From the NCBI GenBank assembly GCA_039619475.1, contig CM077116.1, positions 177,411,863 to 177,475,862 of the forward strand: DNA of 64,000 nucleotides, read 5' to 3'. The stretch comes from Icerya purchasi (Eukaryota > Arthropoda > Insecta > Hemiptera > Monophlebidae). Under the pieces are notes generated by a model. The model made no database searches. It saw nothing but the letters and a program-made list of their open reading frames with translations, and was not told where the DNA came from. How positions within the stretch are numbered: the stretch's first letter is position 1; each line of letters starts with the position of its first letter. Positions 1-11,131 of the stretch are shown piece by piece. A program made the translations under genes and the position numbers.

Positions 1-1497
1 CTAGCCTGTTTAAACATTTATTTTTTTCTTAATTGCCATCTTTTGAAAACCTCACATTTCTTTTCTGCGCTTGTTGCTTTGTTACTTCGATCTAAATATT
101 CGTTTCATTTCACTTAAGTGTGAAGTATTTTCTGTTTGGTAAGTTTTATGTTAGCGGATTGTTTAAAAAGATTGTGTTGGATATAAATGCTTTGGAAATA
201 CCTAGATTCCTAAAATTTAATTTCCGTATTTACTCTTTTCATTAACCTTTTATTCGAATTTCTGTTACGTATAAATCTGTACATTGCAGTTTATGGTAAA
301 CTTTCATTAAAAGATGAGCCTGTAAATTACAATTCCGTTTAATCGACCGAGTAAAGCAGATAGCGGTTAATGGTAAATACGTTTTTCATCTGTTTTATTC
401 TAAGAAAGGAAACGAATTACAGTCAAAAATGTTTCTCTCGCGTACATTAACCCGTGTCAAACCTTTTTTGAGATATATTCATACAAACTCAACTTTTTTT
501 AATCAATATATTTGTAACATTTTTTAAAAAATATATGCGTCATGTGGACATTGCGGTATCATTTTATTTTAAAAATATACAAATTAAAAAACGCAACGCA
601 AGTGATAAATTCTCTGTATTTTCAGTTATTTGTTCTACTGGAGGGAAATATCATCGGCCAACTAACTAGGATACGGTAGACTGATTTTATATATCGTATT
701 TGACGGGATAAAATTTTAACATATCTAGCGTGTTTAACGTTATTCGGAGAGTACGTTGTCTTAAACCGCATCTATTTATAAATTATTAAATTACGTAAAT
801 AACTAAATATGATTAATAAAAATAACACACATACCGAGCTGTTACTCCATTTTGGAGGCGAATATGTCGTTCATAATTTTAGGTTAAATATTCATGTAGA
901 TAATAAAAATATCTATCATAATTAACTTTAACATTAATTCACGTAGGTATATCACTCTGTTATACATTTACGTATTTATGCGGGTATTACAGCTGGAAAT
1001 ACCGTGCAGTTTGTTATTCCACAATTTTAAATAATCATTTATTCACCCAATAAATTTTACATTTTAACGTGATACTACATTTGTTTTTGTTTCTGTTTTT
1101 TCCTTATGTTCATAGTTACAATTGTAATTATTTTTCTTCCTTTTTTTTTCTTCTTTTTATACATTAATTTTGTATGTCACGTTTTATTGCTAGTTAATGT
1201 AATGTATTTGGAAAACATGTCCCAATTATTGCAAATGAAGTAAAATAAGAAATACATAAAATATCGTTAATGATGCGACGATCTATAAGTAACATTGATT
1301 CCGTTAAAAAATTAGTAACTTAATTACGTACGAAAATTTTTAATATTTGAACAGAAATTACATAACAAATAAATAAAACTAATAATAAATCTAATAAAAA
1401 AGCTTATACTATAAATGGAAAATTATTTTGTTCTAAAAAAAGAACAACCAATATTTTACTTTAAACAATGGTTAATTTTTCAGTTTATATATATTTA

Positions 1498-1499
<2 letters not shown>

Positions 1500-1560
<61 letters not shown>
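1500..1560. repeat. (TA)n microsatellite
   Basis: An uninterrupted alternating AT run of about 60 bases. It gives rise to a spurious Tyr-Ile repeat reading frame. Confidence 0.95.
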
Positions 1561-1564
<4 letters not shown>

Positions 1565-2784
1565 TCTCATTTCTTTATACTTTTTTTACATATAATTTTT
1601 CTGTGAAATTAAAATTTTTTACGATCATTAATACTTTTCAAAATGTCCATATCTTGTTCTATATTATTTTGTAGTTTATGTTTATTTTCTATTATGCATT
1701 TAATGATCACAAACTTACACAGACGACTGTAATCCATATTTCATAAGCGTTTTTAAAATTATAACATTCGTTTTATTATTATTTTTATTTATTTGTTATA
1801 TTTTTTTTTCAATTTTTATTCTCCGAATATTATATTAACAATTTTTTCATGTGATTAAATTCAAAATAATAATTTTTTATCAAAATCAATTTTACTCACA
1901 GATTATGATTAACGATATAAATATGTATACAATAACCTGAAATTATAAACAATAACGTATTCACCTCAAAAATGGAGCTACTGCTTCGAAATTTGTCGTG
2001 TATTATCTTTAATAAATATACCTGTTTATTTATATAAATCAATAATTTATTTATTATTTGATAAATTTTAATTAATGAAAATCCGCTGACACATATAATC
2101 AATAATCATTTTTTATATACATATGTAATATATATATATATATGTATTTTTTTTTTTTTTTTAAATGAAACTTAACAATGCAGATAATGTGTTGCTTTTA
2201 TAAATGTTGCAGTCTGAAAATTTTAGGATTAAAAAAAACAAAAAAAACAGTTATAAAACGTAATGAAAAAAAGGACTTTTTCGTACTTCATTTGATAACG
2301 AGAGATGGTTACGTTAGAAATCGTTTACGTTTACGATAGAGCCGATAGTTTTCAAGGAGAATTATTTGCAGTATATCGCTGCGAACTATAATGAAGAAAA
2401 ATCGGAACACATCGAAAGGATTAGAAGTATAACTTATAGTAATGAATTTCCTGGAATTTAACAGGCCTCATGTCTGTACTGATATTCTACCGGATAACGA
2501 TGACTAACACTGACATTTTCTGCCTCTTCCTCTTTCATGCATTTAAGAGAAAAAGAATTATACAAGTATTTCGGACCGTCTTGTATTCGGATTATCGAAA
2601 ATTACTCACCGTCTTTATGATGATTATTCTTTGAACTGGTTACTTAGTTTTCCCAAAAAAAAAAAAATTAAATGTCAGGGAAAATAATACTACTTCTTCG
2701 CTCAAACTTGACTTCATCTTGCTACGATGTTCTTTTGCACGAAACAAGACATGGACAGAAATTAAGAGGAATCTTAATTAAATT

Positions 2785-2790
2785 TTTATT
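2785..2790 (-). terminator. Putative poly(A) signal of ATPase-like gene 1
   Basis: The minus strand reads AATAAA about 120 nt downstream of the TAA stop of the gene at 2911-4848. The position suits a eukaryotic polyadenylation signal, but the hexamer is common by chance in AT-rich DNA. Confidence 0.45.
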
Positions 2791-2910
2791 AGTTTTTAGT
2801 CGATTAAAAGTTAATATGTGATCATAGAAATAACTGGAAACAGCATAAATTACTGGTTGTACATAATGGAAAAGGGGGAAAAAGAGTAAAAAAAATAAGA
2901 TATTTGGCGA

Positions 2911-4848
2911 TTATTTCAGTTTATCAATGCGATGTTGGATGCCGAAACGATGATTCCAAAAGACAATGCCAATTTTATTCACTTGTTTCACCTGTCGGCT
3001 TTGCTTCAATTTAGCCTCGTTGATGTTACTGTTTATTTCACCTAGCACATTTTCAGCTTCCGTCTGCAAACTGGACCAATCGGCGATCATCTTGTACTGA
3101 ACCGCGATAGCGGTGTCGTGGCTGGTGCCGGGCTTCGGCGTCAATACGATGTAGGCTTTGGCGGTCTCCGATTCGGCGACCATGTCTATAATTTCGTACT
3201 CCTTCAACAGTATATAGACTATACTCTTGATGATCGCGTTGTAATATTTGTATTTTTTGGTGATGCTGACCGGTATGGTTGAAATGTATTCGCGAAGTTT
3301 CTCTTCGAATTCCTTCATTTTCCCGTCCGGCAATTGGCGAGCGGTACTGAGCAGTTCCTCGGCGGTGATTTTGGCCTGCTTGCAGAACCAAGCGACTATT
3401 TTCTGCTCTAGCACAGTCTGGATTAGCACGTTCGGCACCGACAGCATCCAGTTGCCGACCAGTACCGCGTCACGTTCCGGGTTGAAGTAGCCGTTAAATA
3501 GCAGTAAATTGTAAAACTGCCGCTCCATAAAGTCGTACTCGGTTTTCCGGCTAACTTCTTTCGAGGCCATTTTACCGTCGGCCAAATTCTGCAGCTTTTC
3601 CTGCATGTCGTCCGACTCGAGGACGACGTCTGCCGCCGTGCGCCTACTGTTCATCGTGTACCAATAGTCGGCGCTCAGTTTCCCTTTATTCGTCAAGCAC
3701 TGGATCACCGACCACGGATGATAGACGACGCTCTCTTCGTAGCCGCTGAAGTTGTAGCTGTACCAAACTTTCAAGCCTTCGGGATTCACCTTGACGTCCG
3801 GCACCTGCTTCAGCAGGTTATCGACGTCGTTTTCGCTGAAACCGTAAAACTCCGAGTACTTCCGGTCCAGTATGCTGTATTCGACCACGTTCGTCAGTCC
3901 GCCCATGAACCAGTCGTGTAAGTAGATGTGCAGCGTACCGGTTATCAAGCCTTTTTCCAGCGAATCGTTATCCTTCATGGAGTTACAGATGATGAAATGT
4001 ATCAGCGCGATAGTCAACTTCATTTCTTTCGAGGAGGCCGCCTTTTTGAACGCGTCCTTCTCGTTCAGGTCCGGCTGTTCCGTCAGCAGTTCTTGCACCA
4101 GCTTCTGAAAAAGGTTGTTTATCGGCGCGTCGTATTCGTCGATGAACACGTAAACGGTCCGATTAAAATGAGCCTTCAGCAGACTGCTCAGATAGTACAG
4201 ACTTATTTCCAGCTGTTCGTTGCTGGCGGCCGCATCTGAGTATACCGTGAATTCCTCGCGCTCGTGCGGGCGCATGCTCGATCGCAGATACGCGTACCTA
4301 TGGTACAGGTTCGACACTTTATTCCGAATCTTTTCGGTTATCTTCTGGAAGGTGTTTCCGGCGATCCCGGTTAAATTCAACATCAGAACCGGATGCTGGC
4401 CTCGATGCTTCATGCTCGAAGCGCTACTGGCTATTTTCAACGGTGTCAACTCCACCGTTCGTTGTTCCGCGCCGTACACTTCGTACTTGCCGCCGACAAA
4501 CAGACTGCGAAACGATTGCTTATCTTCCTCCAAAATTTCGCCCTCTTTGGTCGTCTCCATTTCCAGAAACCGTTTCAGCATATTCAAATTCGTCGTTCGA
4601 CCCCATCCTTTCGGCCGTGTAATTAACGTCGTCTTATCGTTACTTTGTAAGAACTCGTCGATGAACAAGCTCTTATCGACGAATATCCCGAGCCGGCTCC
4701 TCAGCTTACCGAAGTCGTCGGTATCCGGCTCGATTTCCCTTTCCCCGTCCGAGACCGCATCCCGCGCGCTCAGTAAAAGCAATAGCCCGAACTGGCACGG
4801 TAGTACGATCGTTTTGTATAAAAGTCCAACCGTACGAATAGTCCGCAT
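2911..4848 (-). CDS. Secreted-type AAA-ATPase-like protein with degenerate nuclease-like C-terminus (copy 1)
   Basis: A single 645-residue frame. Residues 1-35 hold a hydrophobic stretch (Gly-Leu-Leu-Leu-Leu-Leu near 21-26) resembling a signal peptide or anchor. The ATPase region starts near residue 46 with FVDKSLFIDEF. The P-loop is RPKGWGRTT (78-86), so the usual Lys is Arg84. Walker B is VYVFIDEYD (232-240), LITGT follows at 301-305 and YSEFYGF near 331-337. The order matches the bacterial AAA-ATPase_like plus PD-(D/E)XK family (PF09820/PF08011). The C-terminal segment shows AKAYIVLTPK (563-572) and AVQYK (582-586), where family members normally have an acidic residue and an E-x-K pair, so nuclease activity is doubtful. 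The gene is GC-rich (one 60-base line is 37/60 GC) in AT-rich surroundings, which fits lateral origin. The ATG at 4848 is used because it leads straight into the hydrophobic segment. Family assignment is firm; function is unknown. Confidence 0.85.
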   Translation of the reverse strand: MRTIRTVGLLYKTIVLPCQFGLLLLLSARDAVSDGEREIEPDTDDFGKLRSRLGIFVDKSLFIDEFLQSNDKTTLITRPKGWGRTTNLNMLKRFLEMETTKEGEILEEDKQSFRSLFVGGKYEVYGAEQRTVELTPLKIASSASSMKHRGQHPVLMLNLTGIAGNTFQKITEKIRNKVSNLYHRYAYLRSSMRPHEREEFTVYSDAAASNEQLEISLYYLSSLLKAHFNRTVYVFIDEYDAPINNLFQKLVQELLTEQPDLNEKDAFKKAASSKEMKLTIALIHFIICNSMKDNDSLEKGLITGTLHIYLHDWFMGGLTNVVEYSILDRKYSEFYGFSENDVDNLLKQVPDVKVNPEGLKVWYSYNFSGYEESVVYHPWSVIQCLTNKGKLSADYWYTMNSRRTAADVVLESDDMQEKLQNLADGKMASKEVSRKTEYDFMERQFYNLLLFNGYFNPERDAVLVGNWMLSVPNVLIQTVLEQKIVAWFCKQAKITAEELLSTARQLPDGKMKEFEEKLREYISTIPVSITKKYKYYNAIIKSIVYILLKEYEIIDMVAESETAKAYIVLTPKPGTSHDTAIAVQYKMIADWSSLQTEAENVLGEINSNINEAKLKQSRQVKQVNKIGIVFWNHRFGIQHRIDKLK

Positions 4849-4863
4849 GAGGGGAGATAACTC

Positions 4864-4871
4864 TTATTTTA
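4864..4871 (-). promoter_or_regulatory. Weak TATA-like box upstream of copy 1
   Basis: The minus strand reads TAAAATAA, 16-23 nt before the ATG of the gene at 2911-4848. A TATA-like motif also lies a similar distance before an ATGCG in copy 2. This spacing would leave almost no 5' leader, so the site may be fortuitous. Confidence 0.25.
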
Positions 4872-4969
4872 CTCTAGCAACCGAAAGAGTCGGAACCGGA
4901 TTCTCTATTGAACGATCCCAGCGACAGACTTCATTTGTCGCGACCAGTGGTATATTCGATTAATTTCGG

Positions 4970-7042
4970 ATACCTGCGTAAAAAATGCTACAACTTATTA
5001 CAAAACGTAAAATACGGTTTTTAATCATTTTTCTTCATTCTACAAATGCAGTATTAGCAAAATACTCTCTTTAATTAATGAAATTGTTTAGTAAAAAAAA
5101 AAAAAAAGAAAAAGAAAATGCTTTGAAAATTTTCTCTAGAGATTTAAACGCCGGAAAACAACAAAAAAAGTTATTTCGTAATAGGGACATAAGGATGTTA
5201 TCACAGGCGTCCGCGCATGATTGGAAACCCGAAAAAAAAAAAGACGTTTTCGCTTCAGAAAATGCTTCTTCGCCGTTAAAATTGAGAAATTAGCTTTTTT
5301 AATTAATTCGGGGTTAATTTTTAAAGAGAATTTTTGGCGTACAATTAGTTAGAAAAACACTAAAAGTCACGTTTGTAATCCACGCGAAATTAGTTCTCGA
5401 TAATTTTATTTCCATCAAAAATTGACACTCGCCTTTTTTTTTTTTTTTGATTTTACAAAGAAATCATATAAAACAAAAGAGATATGGATTTTCTTCAAAT
5501 TTCTGCGCTATACAGATTTCAATAAATACAAAACCGATCGTATTTTTTGAAATATACATTTTTTCTTTTCAAATTCTCATGAAAGACGATCCACGCTGAC
5601 CTATTATGATTATATTCTTACGCGATATAAATTTTTTTTCCGGTCCAAATTGCTACAATTAGCAAAAACCCATTTGATGAACCGCATAACTAAATACTCC
5701 TGATATTTTCAATACATCGGTCTTAAAGGAAAACAAATGATTACTGACCAGGTAGTTTTTTAATGAGTTTTGACATTTTCGTAGAATAATCATAATGTCT
5801 CCATGTGTATATCACTCTGAATTATCTGATATCGAATAGTTGTCCCTCTTTCAAGGCGTCCTCTTAATACGTGAAGGAAATTATTTGGTGGTTTTTTCAT
5901 TAAAAACAATTTTACAATTTTTTCGTGTAAATATTTCCAAATGATTACACGTACAAACAAACCAAAAATGTTACTACATAAATGTTGCTACGTAAATGTT
6001 GCTACGTACTTATAAAATACCGTGATTGGGGTTCAAGACTTAAACGTAATATTTCCGTCAGTCGTAAACCTATATATGAGAGGATTTCAAATTCTTTATC
6101 TTTATTTAAATCTCTAACATCGAAAATACTTTAAGTTGTCCTCATTGCTTCTTTAATTTTAAAATGTCAGTGACCCAAATGTTCTATATTCTAATAACGA
6201 AAATATGTCGATTAATTGGTCCGGGTCCTACGTAATGCTTTGTGGAGACTCCGCCTTCAACAATCGGAGGTTAAAATGTGTTTTTTTCTTTTTTTTCTTT
6301 TACGTTAATTCGCGCAAAACATCTCACTCTGCGGGGACCTATTTTAATGATCCTTATTGTTTATTTTAAAATGTTATCATGCACCGATAAATAGTAATCA
6401 TTAAATAACACAGGAAAAGATAAGATTTTTCTGTTAATATACGAGTATCAAACGCACCACTGACTTTTAAAATAACGTCAACCTTATTTACCGTAGAGAT
6501 TGCGAGAGTGTTAGACGAAATGTTATCAAAGTACTACAAAACCAGAATAAAGAAATCGAATAAGAAATTTCCCCTTACAAACCCCTCATTGACGAAAATA
6601 TTACATGTCTCCTATCACTACTGCGTACCGTAAAAAATTAGAGACGGGGCGGTGAAATTATTAAAAGGGCAATATGACTGCGGATAACTGAAAGTATTGT
6701 TAATTTTAGTCTATACAAATGTGTAGCTTCGAATAAAGATAATGAATGATGGCGCGATTTCGTGAGAATGTCACCTTTGAATATTACGCTCTTTAACCAG
6801 TACGTGGCAGCAACTTTTTTGGTTGACCCGTCTGTATCTCATCGCTTAAACTGAAAATTATAAATTAAAAACGTTTAACGAAGAAATACCAACTTAAACA
6901 TCCGAAAATTAAAAAAAAAGTACACTTCAAAGTAATCATACAGCATATTAATTACTAATAGATAGAAAGAGACGCATATAAAACACTTTTTTAATGAAAC
7001 GTTATATCCGCACACGGTAGCAATAGATCTTTCCAATGTTTA
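4970..7042. other. AT-rich spacer, no gene seen
   Basis: No convincing coding sequence. A 71-codon Lys-rich frame at 5078-5293 is driven by A-runs and is not believed. Nothing repeated elsewhere in the window was recognised here. Confidence 0.5.
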
Positions 7043-8344
7043 CCCTCCGTGGACCAGGTGGACGGTTGACACACGTGGTACCAAGTGGGGTATTTGATCA
7101 CCCCATTCAGATCATTGGCACCGCTACCATGGAGTCACATTAAACAAGAGTAAAAAATGATGCACATCATATTTAGATTCTTCAGATTTAAAAACTATTG
7201 ATAAGAAATTGCGTCTAAAATCCTAAATATTTATTTAATTTTAAAAAATTTCCAAGTAGTTAATGGTAACATATTAAATTAAAAAAAAAAAAAAAAAAAA
7301 AATGGATTGAAATACAAGAAAAGTATGCTAATGCTAACATATTAAAAATGAAAATAAAAATAAATCAATTGAAAAATAAAAGAAAAACATATTTTAGTTA
7401 GCTCGCGCTAACAACTAGCATCACGAAATTCGTAAATTGACAAGCGGAATAGAAACATATGAATTGAAATATGACGAAACAATCAACAGAACTAACTTCG
7501 ACAAACTTAGTCTACCTACAGTCTCTTTTTGTCAATTCAGTCTTCTTCAGTATACCTTCCTCCACTTCACGTGCGCGACAGATCAAACAACTGATTTTTC
7601 ACGTTCTTTGCAAACTGGTCGTTTACATTTCAGACACTGGTTGTTGGTTTTCCTGTCCTTCTTTCTTTCGCACATGTAACATCGTTTCATCTTATTGCAT
7701 TCAGATTCGTCAACGGGTGGTAGAGTATACTACTTCTTTTCTTTCCGAGAATCAGTTCCATTTCAAAACGCAGAGTAGTTTTAGCAATTTTCACATTAGC
7801 AGGCCTTCGTTCCATGTGAGGTACAGCCAAGTCAAAGGCAACTGATTTCAAAAACTCAGCTCGGGTATATTTGTTCCCAGCTAACACAAACAAAACAAAA
7901 GCATTTATTCCCATTATATCAAGCATAAACCCCTCCTTTCGTGAGATTGTAAAAATCAATGACGTCAGGTTTTCCAGTGTCAGGAAATATCGATATTTTG
8001 ATATATCCATGTTCTTTCAACACCCCTAATTTCCACCGAGTCATGATATATCTTCTCCAAAAACTGTAAAGCATACCAGTCTAACAATACGAGCTGTTAA
8101 TGTTACTTTTTCAAACCCAAATGATGGATAAAACTCACATACACAAAGTACCAGGTGGATTTACACGTAGCACAACAAGGTTTTTTCAAAAGAACCTAAA
8201 AAAAAAGAAAAAAGTTGAACATATCTCAGAAGTCGATCTTCTCTGGACGACAGGCAGAGCACAACTGGAAGAAAAGTTACAGGATGTGCAGAATGAAAAT
8301 GGTTCGCCTGGGGTGGCTGTACACCCCATCTGTTCTACGGAGGG
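7043..8344 (-). mobile_element. piggyBac-family element, internally deleted
   Basis: The left end begins CCCTCCGTGGACCAGGTGG at 7043. The right end, read on the minus strand, begins CCCTCCGTAGAACAGATGG and is flanked by TTAA at 8345-8348. On the left the four bases are TTTA, one change from TTAA. piggyBac elements insert at TTAA and have terminal repeats starting CCC. At about 1.3 kb it is much shorter than a full element (usually over 2 kb). It keeps only the 3' part of a transposase on the minus strand, so it is a deletion derivative. Confidence 0.75.
7580..8010 (-). pseudogene. piggyBac transposase C-terminal remnant
   Basis: The minus-strand frame at 7687-8010 contains FMLDIMGINAFVLF and EFLKSVAFDLAVPHMERR. 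These match the end of the DDE transposase domain of piggyBac proteins (the usual pattern is MLDIAGINAYIL ... RREFL ... PHM..R). After a frame change near 7700, a cysteine-rich tail follows with KRCYMCERKKDRK and CLKCKRPVCKE, as in the C-terminal zinc-binding domain of piggyBac transposases. The N-terminal two thirds and the catalytic Asp residues are absent. It lies inside the element at 7043-8344, in the same orientation as expected, and cannot encode an active enzyme. Confidence 0.7.
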
Positions 8345-8525
8345 TTAATTGGCCAGCCCGATGTTATGCTCCCGAATTTCGATGATGGCAAAGATAGAAA
8401 TTTACTTAGACTTAAATAACAGAAAAGAACCTAAATATAGATAAATACCCGTAACCTGTTTGTTAAATAATTAATAAATACAAAATAAATTCCCCTCAAT
8501 AACAAACGATAAATAAGTATAAATT

Positions 8526-8729
8526 AATTTACTACTAGTAAATTAAAATAAATACCTCAATTTAAAGAAACTTTTTATAGGCCCATCATCAGCTAACAAC
8601 ACAGTACACTCAATTAAAACTGTGTTTTTGTAGTGTTTTAATTGAGTCTACCGTATTGTTAGCTGATGATGGGCCTATAAAAAGTTTCTTTAAATTGAGG
8701 TATTTATTTTAATTTATTAGTAGTAAATT
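8526..8729. repeat. Long palindrome, 95-bp arms with 14-nt loop
   Basis: The left arm 8526-8620 and right arm 8635-8729 are reverse complements with only a few mismatches, separated by 14 bases. The core AGCTGATGATGGGCCTATAA in the right arm is matched exactly in the left. A transcript from either strand would form a near-perfect hairpin. No terminal repeats of a known transposon family are visible. It abuts a tRNA-derived SINE at 8738. Confidence 0.9.
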
Positions 8730-8737
8730 GAAAATTG

Positions 8738-8886
8738 ATTTTTTTTTCTTTTCTTTTGGTGCACCAACTATGGATATTAATGCAGCGTGACGGAAATTTT
8801 AGGAAGTTACAATGTGCGGCAACGGGATTCGAACCCGTTTCTAGCCAAACGGAACACGTCTAGCTATGCGCCACGGTAGCCGGCTG
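8738..8886 (-). mobile_element. tRNA-headed SINE, family A, copy 1
   Basis: The minus strand reads AGCCGGCTACCGTGGCGCAT (A-box-like), then GGGTTCGAATCCC (an excellent B box). The body follows with CCGCACATTGTAACTTCC and CGCTGCATTAATATCC, ending in an interrupted A-rich tail (the T-rich run at 8740-8757 on the plus strand). A second copy with the same head and body lies at 51150-51300. A free-standing tRNA gene is unlikely because the homology continues well past the tRNA-like part in both copies. Confidence 0.75.
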
Positions 8887-8889
8887 AAT

Positions 8890-10700
8890 TAATATTTATT
8901 TATTGTTTTTGTTATCGAGGGAAATTTATTTATTTTATATTTGAGGAAGGAGTTTAATGTTTCTTTCCTTTTTTTACATTGTTCAGTGTTAGAAGCAGAA
9001 AGGAAAATAAGATAGAAAAGATAAACGTGCATAAATTTAAGTTTCGGAATTGATTCCGAATATGATCACGTGCTGATGTACACTATTCTTAAAAACAATA
9101 GTTTTTTTTTCCATTTTTATAATTCTAATTGCAGGTCATTTCGTTCATTTTCGTTATTCCCTATGTATTAACTCAACGTTTACATGTTCGAGTGCTTTTT
9201 ATTTTATGACAACATAATAACTCGATTAAATGAGTTACCCTTATAAAGCAAAAATTTATATTCTTCGATATTATTAAATGCGAAACGAGCGTCTGTTAAA
9301 TTTATTAATGAATAAATTTCTATTGTAAGTCAATTTATTTAACCGAGTTAAATTATACAGAAATTGAATTTAATTAACTGCGGGAAGATGAGAGAAATTT
9401 CAAAAATATCAAAGAAATAAATTAAAAAAAAAAAAAGAAAGAAAGAAGCGTGAATAAATGAAAAATGATTTGGCGGTCGAGTAAATGTGTTTATTGTGCT
9501 GTTGCGTTTCCGACACTTTCTACGTCTAATGTAAAAACATCCTTCCAATTAGGCAGCACATTACAATAATGTTTCTACATATATATAATTTGTCGTTTTT
9601 CGTTTTTTTTTTTTTAAATAATTTTTTTTATTACGATTCCTTATTCACCAGGATAGTACTGATCATAATCAAACGAATGCAGTGGGGTGCGAAGCTCACG
9701 ACGGGTACCTATTGATGACGGATGTTTAGAGCAGACTGGTTTCTATAATGAAAGTTATGGCGTAAGAATTAACATTATTAAACAGGACTATTTTAGGAAT
9801 AGGAATAAAGAACAAATAGTAGAGAAAAAAAAGGGATAATCCACTCCTTGACTCACTAACGCTTCGTTCAGGCAATTGAGTAATCTTTAAGTTTAGAACT
9901 AACATCGTGATTACTAAAATTAAAATTATTAGTTAGTGTGTAGATCAGTGTTTTTATTATAACGTACAATTAATTGAAAAATAGTAACGAATCGAAATTT
10001 AAATAACTTGGAATTATTAAAAACAGGTAAAATCATTTCATTAATGTTAAAATGGCCTCTTTTTTCCGTACACGATTACGTGTAAGTAAATAAGCGTGAA
10101 AAAAACAGAAATACGGTAAATTCGCGAGATTTACAATTCACGAAGAATGAGAAATCGGTATGTTCCGCCGTCATCCGCTAGTTTTCGTTATTACGGAGTG
10201 ACGTCAAAACATGTCGTTTTTTTTTATTTTTTGCAAACTGTAAAAAATTTATCATATTTCTGGTGTTTATTCATTCATATTGTACCGTTTATTAGAGCGT
10301 ATTCTAAAACAAAATACAAAACAACCAAGCCAAATAAATTTTCGAAGAAAAGATAAAGTTTTTTGGAAAAGAATAAAAGTGATTTCATTTTAGAAAAACC
10401 ATTGAAAAAAACTAAATAACTTTATAAGGTAACAAAAAAAAAAAAAAAAAAAAATCGGGAACTAAACTAATTTTGATTAATAAATAACACGGACAAATCA
10501 AAAATGTTAAATTAATATTCAATTGTTATCACCAATGTATGTACGCTACTAAAAAACATACTGATATATTAAGTTAAATGACACATTATCTGTTATTGTC
10601 GAATATTTATTAATCAAAATTAGCATAATAATAGAGATGGATGATGTTATTATTTTTTCACGTAGAAACTTGCCATTTGCCGGATACATATTTATATAAT
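8890..10700. other. AT-rich spacer, no gene seen
   Basis: No convincing coding frame and no recognised repeat. The reading frames at 9348-9548 and 10147-10356 are short and AT-driven. An A-run lies at 10432-10454. Confidence 0.5.
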
Positions 10701-10704
10701 ATAT

Positions 10705-10853
10705 AAGTAAAGCAAGTATCTTTGGTAAGGTATCATGGATTGTGAAGTTAAGTTTTTCATAATTGTACTAAGTCCAATGAGAGTAGGAGGGTCAGTCTCT
10801 TTCTCTCGGCCGTCTTTACTTTCTCAGATTTCTTTGAATATTCAATTTCAGAT
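10705..10853 (-). mobile_element. Dispersed SINE-like repeat, family C, copy 1
   Basis: The minus strand carries AAAGTAAAGACGGCCGAGAG ... CCTCCTACTCTCATT ... CTTAACTTCACAATCCATGA. The same string order is found at 46990-47150 (+), 50385-50545 (-) and 63725-63980 (+). This copy lacks the 5' head seen at 63725. Confidence 0.7.
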
Positions 10854-10861
10854 ATATATAT

Positions 10862-10990
10862 AATATGTGTATGTGTCTTGACCTCGCAAGAGGTTTTGCC
10901 CCTTGATCCCTCCTGCTTACATTTCTATCTCTTTCTCCTCTATACTTTGTATAATATAATCAAAATTTACAACGTCATTCTAACCAGCAT
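10862..10990 (+). repeat. Dispersed repeat E, copy 1
   Basis: The sequence from TTGACCTCGCAAGAGG through TATACTTTGTATAATAT to ATTTACAACGTCATTCTAA is matched on the opposite strand at 44865-44985. It directly follows a SINE-like repeat. No coding capacity. Confidence 0.6.
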
Positions 10991-11131
10991 CGTTTTCATT
11001 TGTCATGTAACTTTCGTTGCATAAAATTGGAACATTTTTCGGAACATTTTTTCGTTAAATAACATTGGCACATGACATTTTTAAAATTTAATGCGGACCG
11101 GGTTAAGAATTACGTTGTAATTAATAATACT

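Larger units (their letters stand above)
1..2880. other. AT-rich spacer, no gene seen
   Basis: This stretch is strongly AT-rich with many stop codons in all frames. It holds a (TA)n tract near 1500-1560 and several poly(T) and poly(A) runs. The short reading frames in it are low-complexity (Ile/Tyr runs) or start inside AT-rich sequence, and none resembles a known protein. It lies downstream of ATPase-like gene 1, whose probable poly(A) signal is at 2785-2790. Confidence 0.6.

Noticed and set aside
1415..1606. 63-codon frame with Tyr-Ile repeats
   Set aside because: It is a translation of the (TA)n microsatellite.
3053..4963. Several plus- and minus-strand frames overlapping ATPase-like gene 1 (for example 4220-4963 +)
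   Set aside because: They are shadows caused by the GC-rich coding sequence; only the 645-codon frame carries family motifs.
7437..7845. Plus-strand frames of 80 and 124 codons
   Set aside because: Antisense to the piggyBac transposase remnant.
8817..8886. Minus-strand tRNA gene candidate with a perfect B box
   Set aside because: The homology to 51150-51300 runs on past the tRNA-like part and ends in poly(A), so it is a SINE head.
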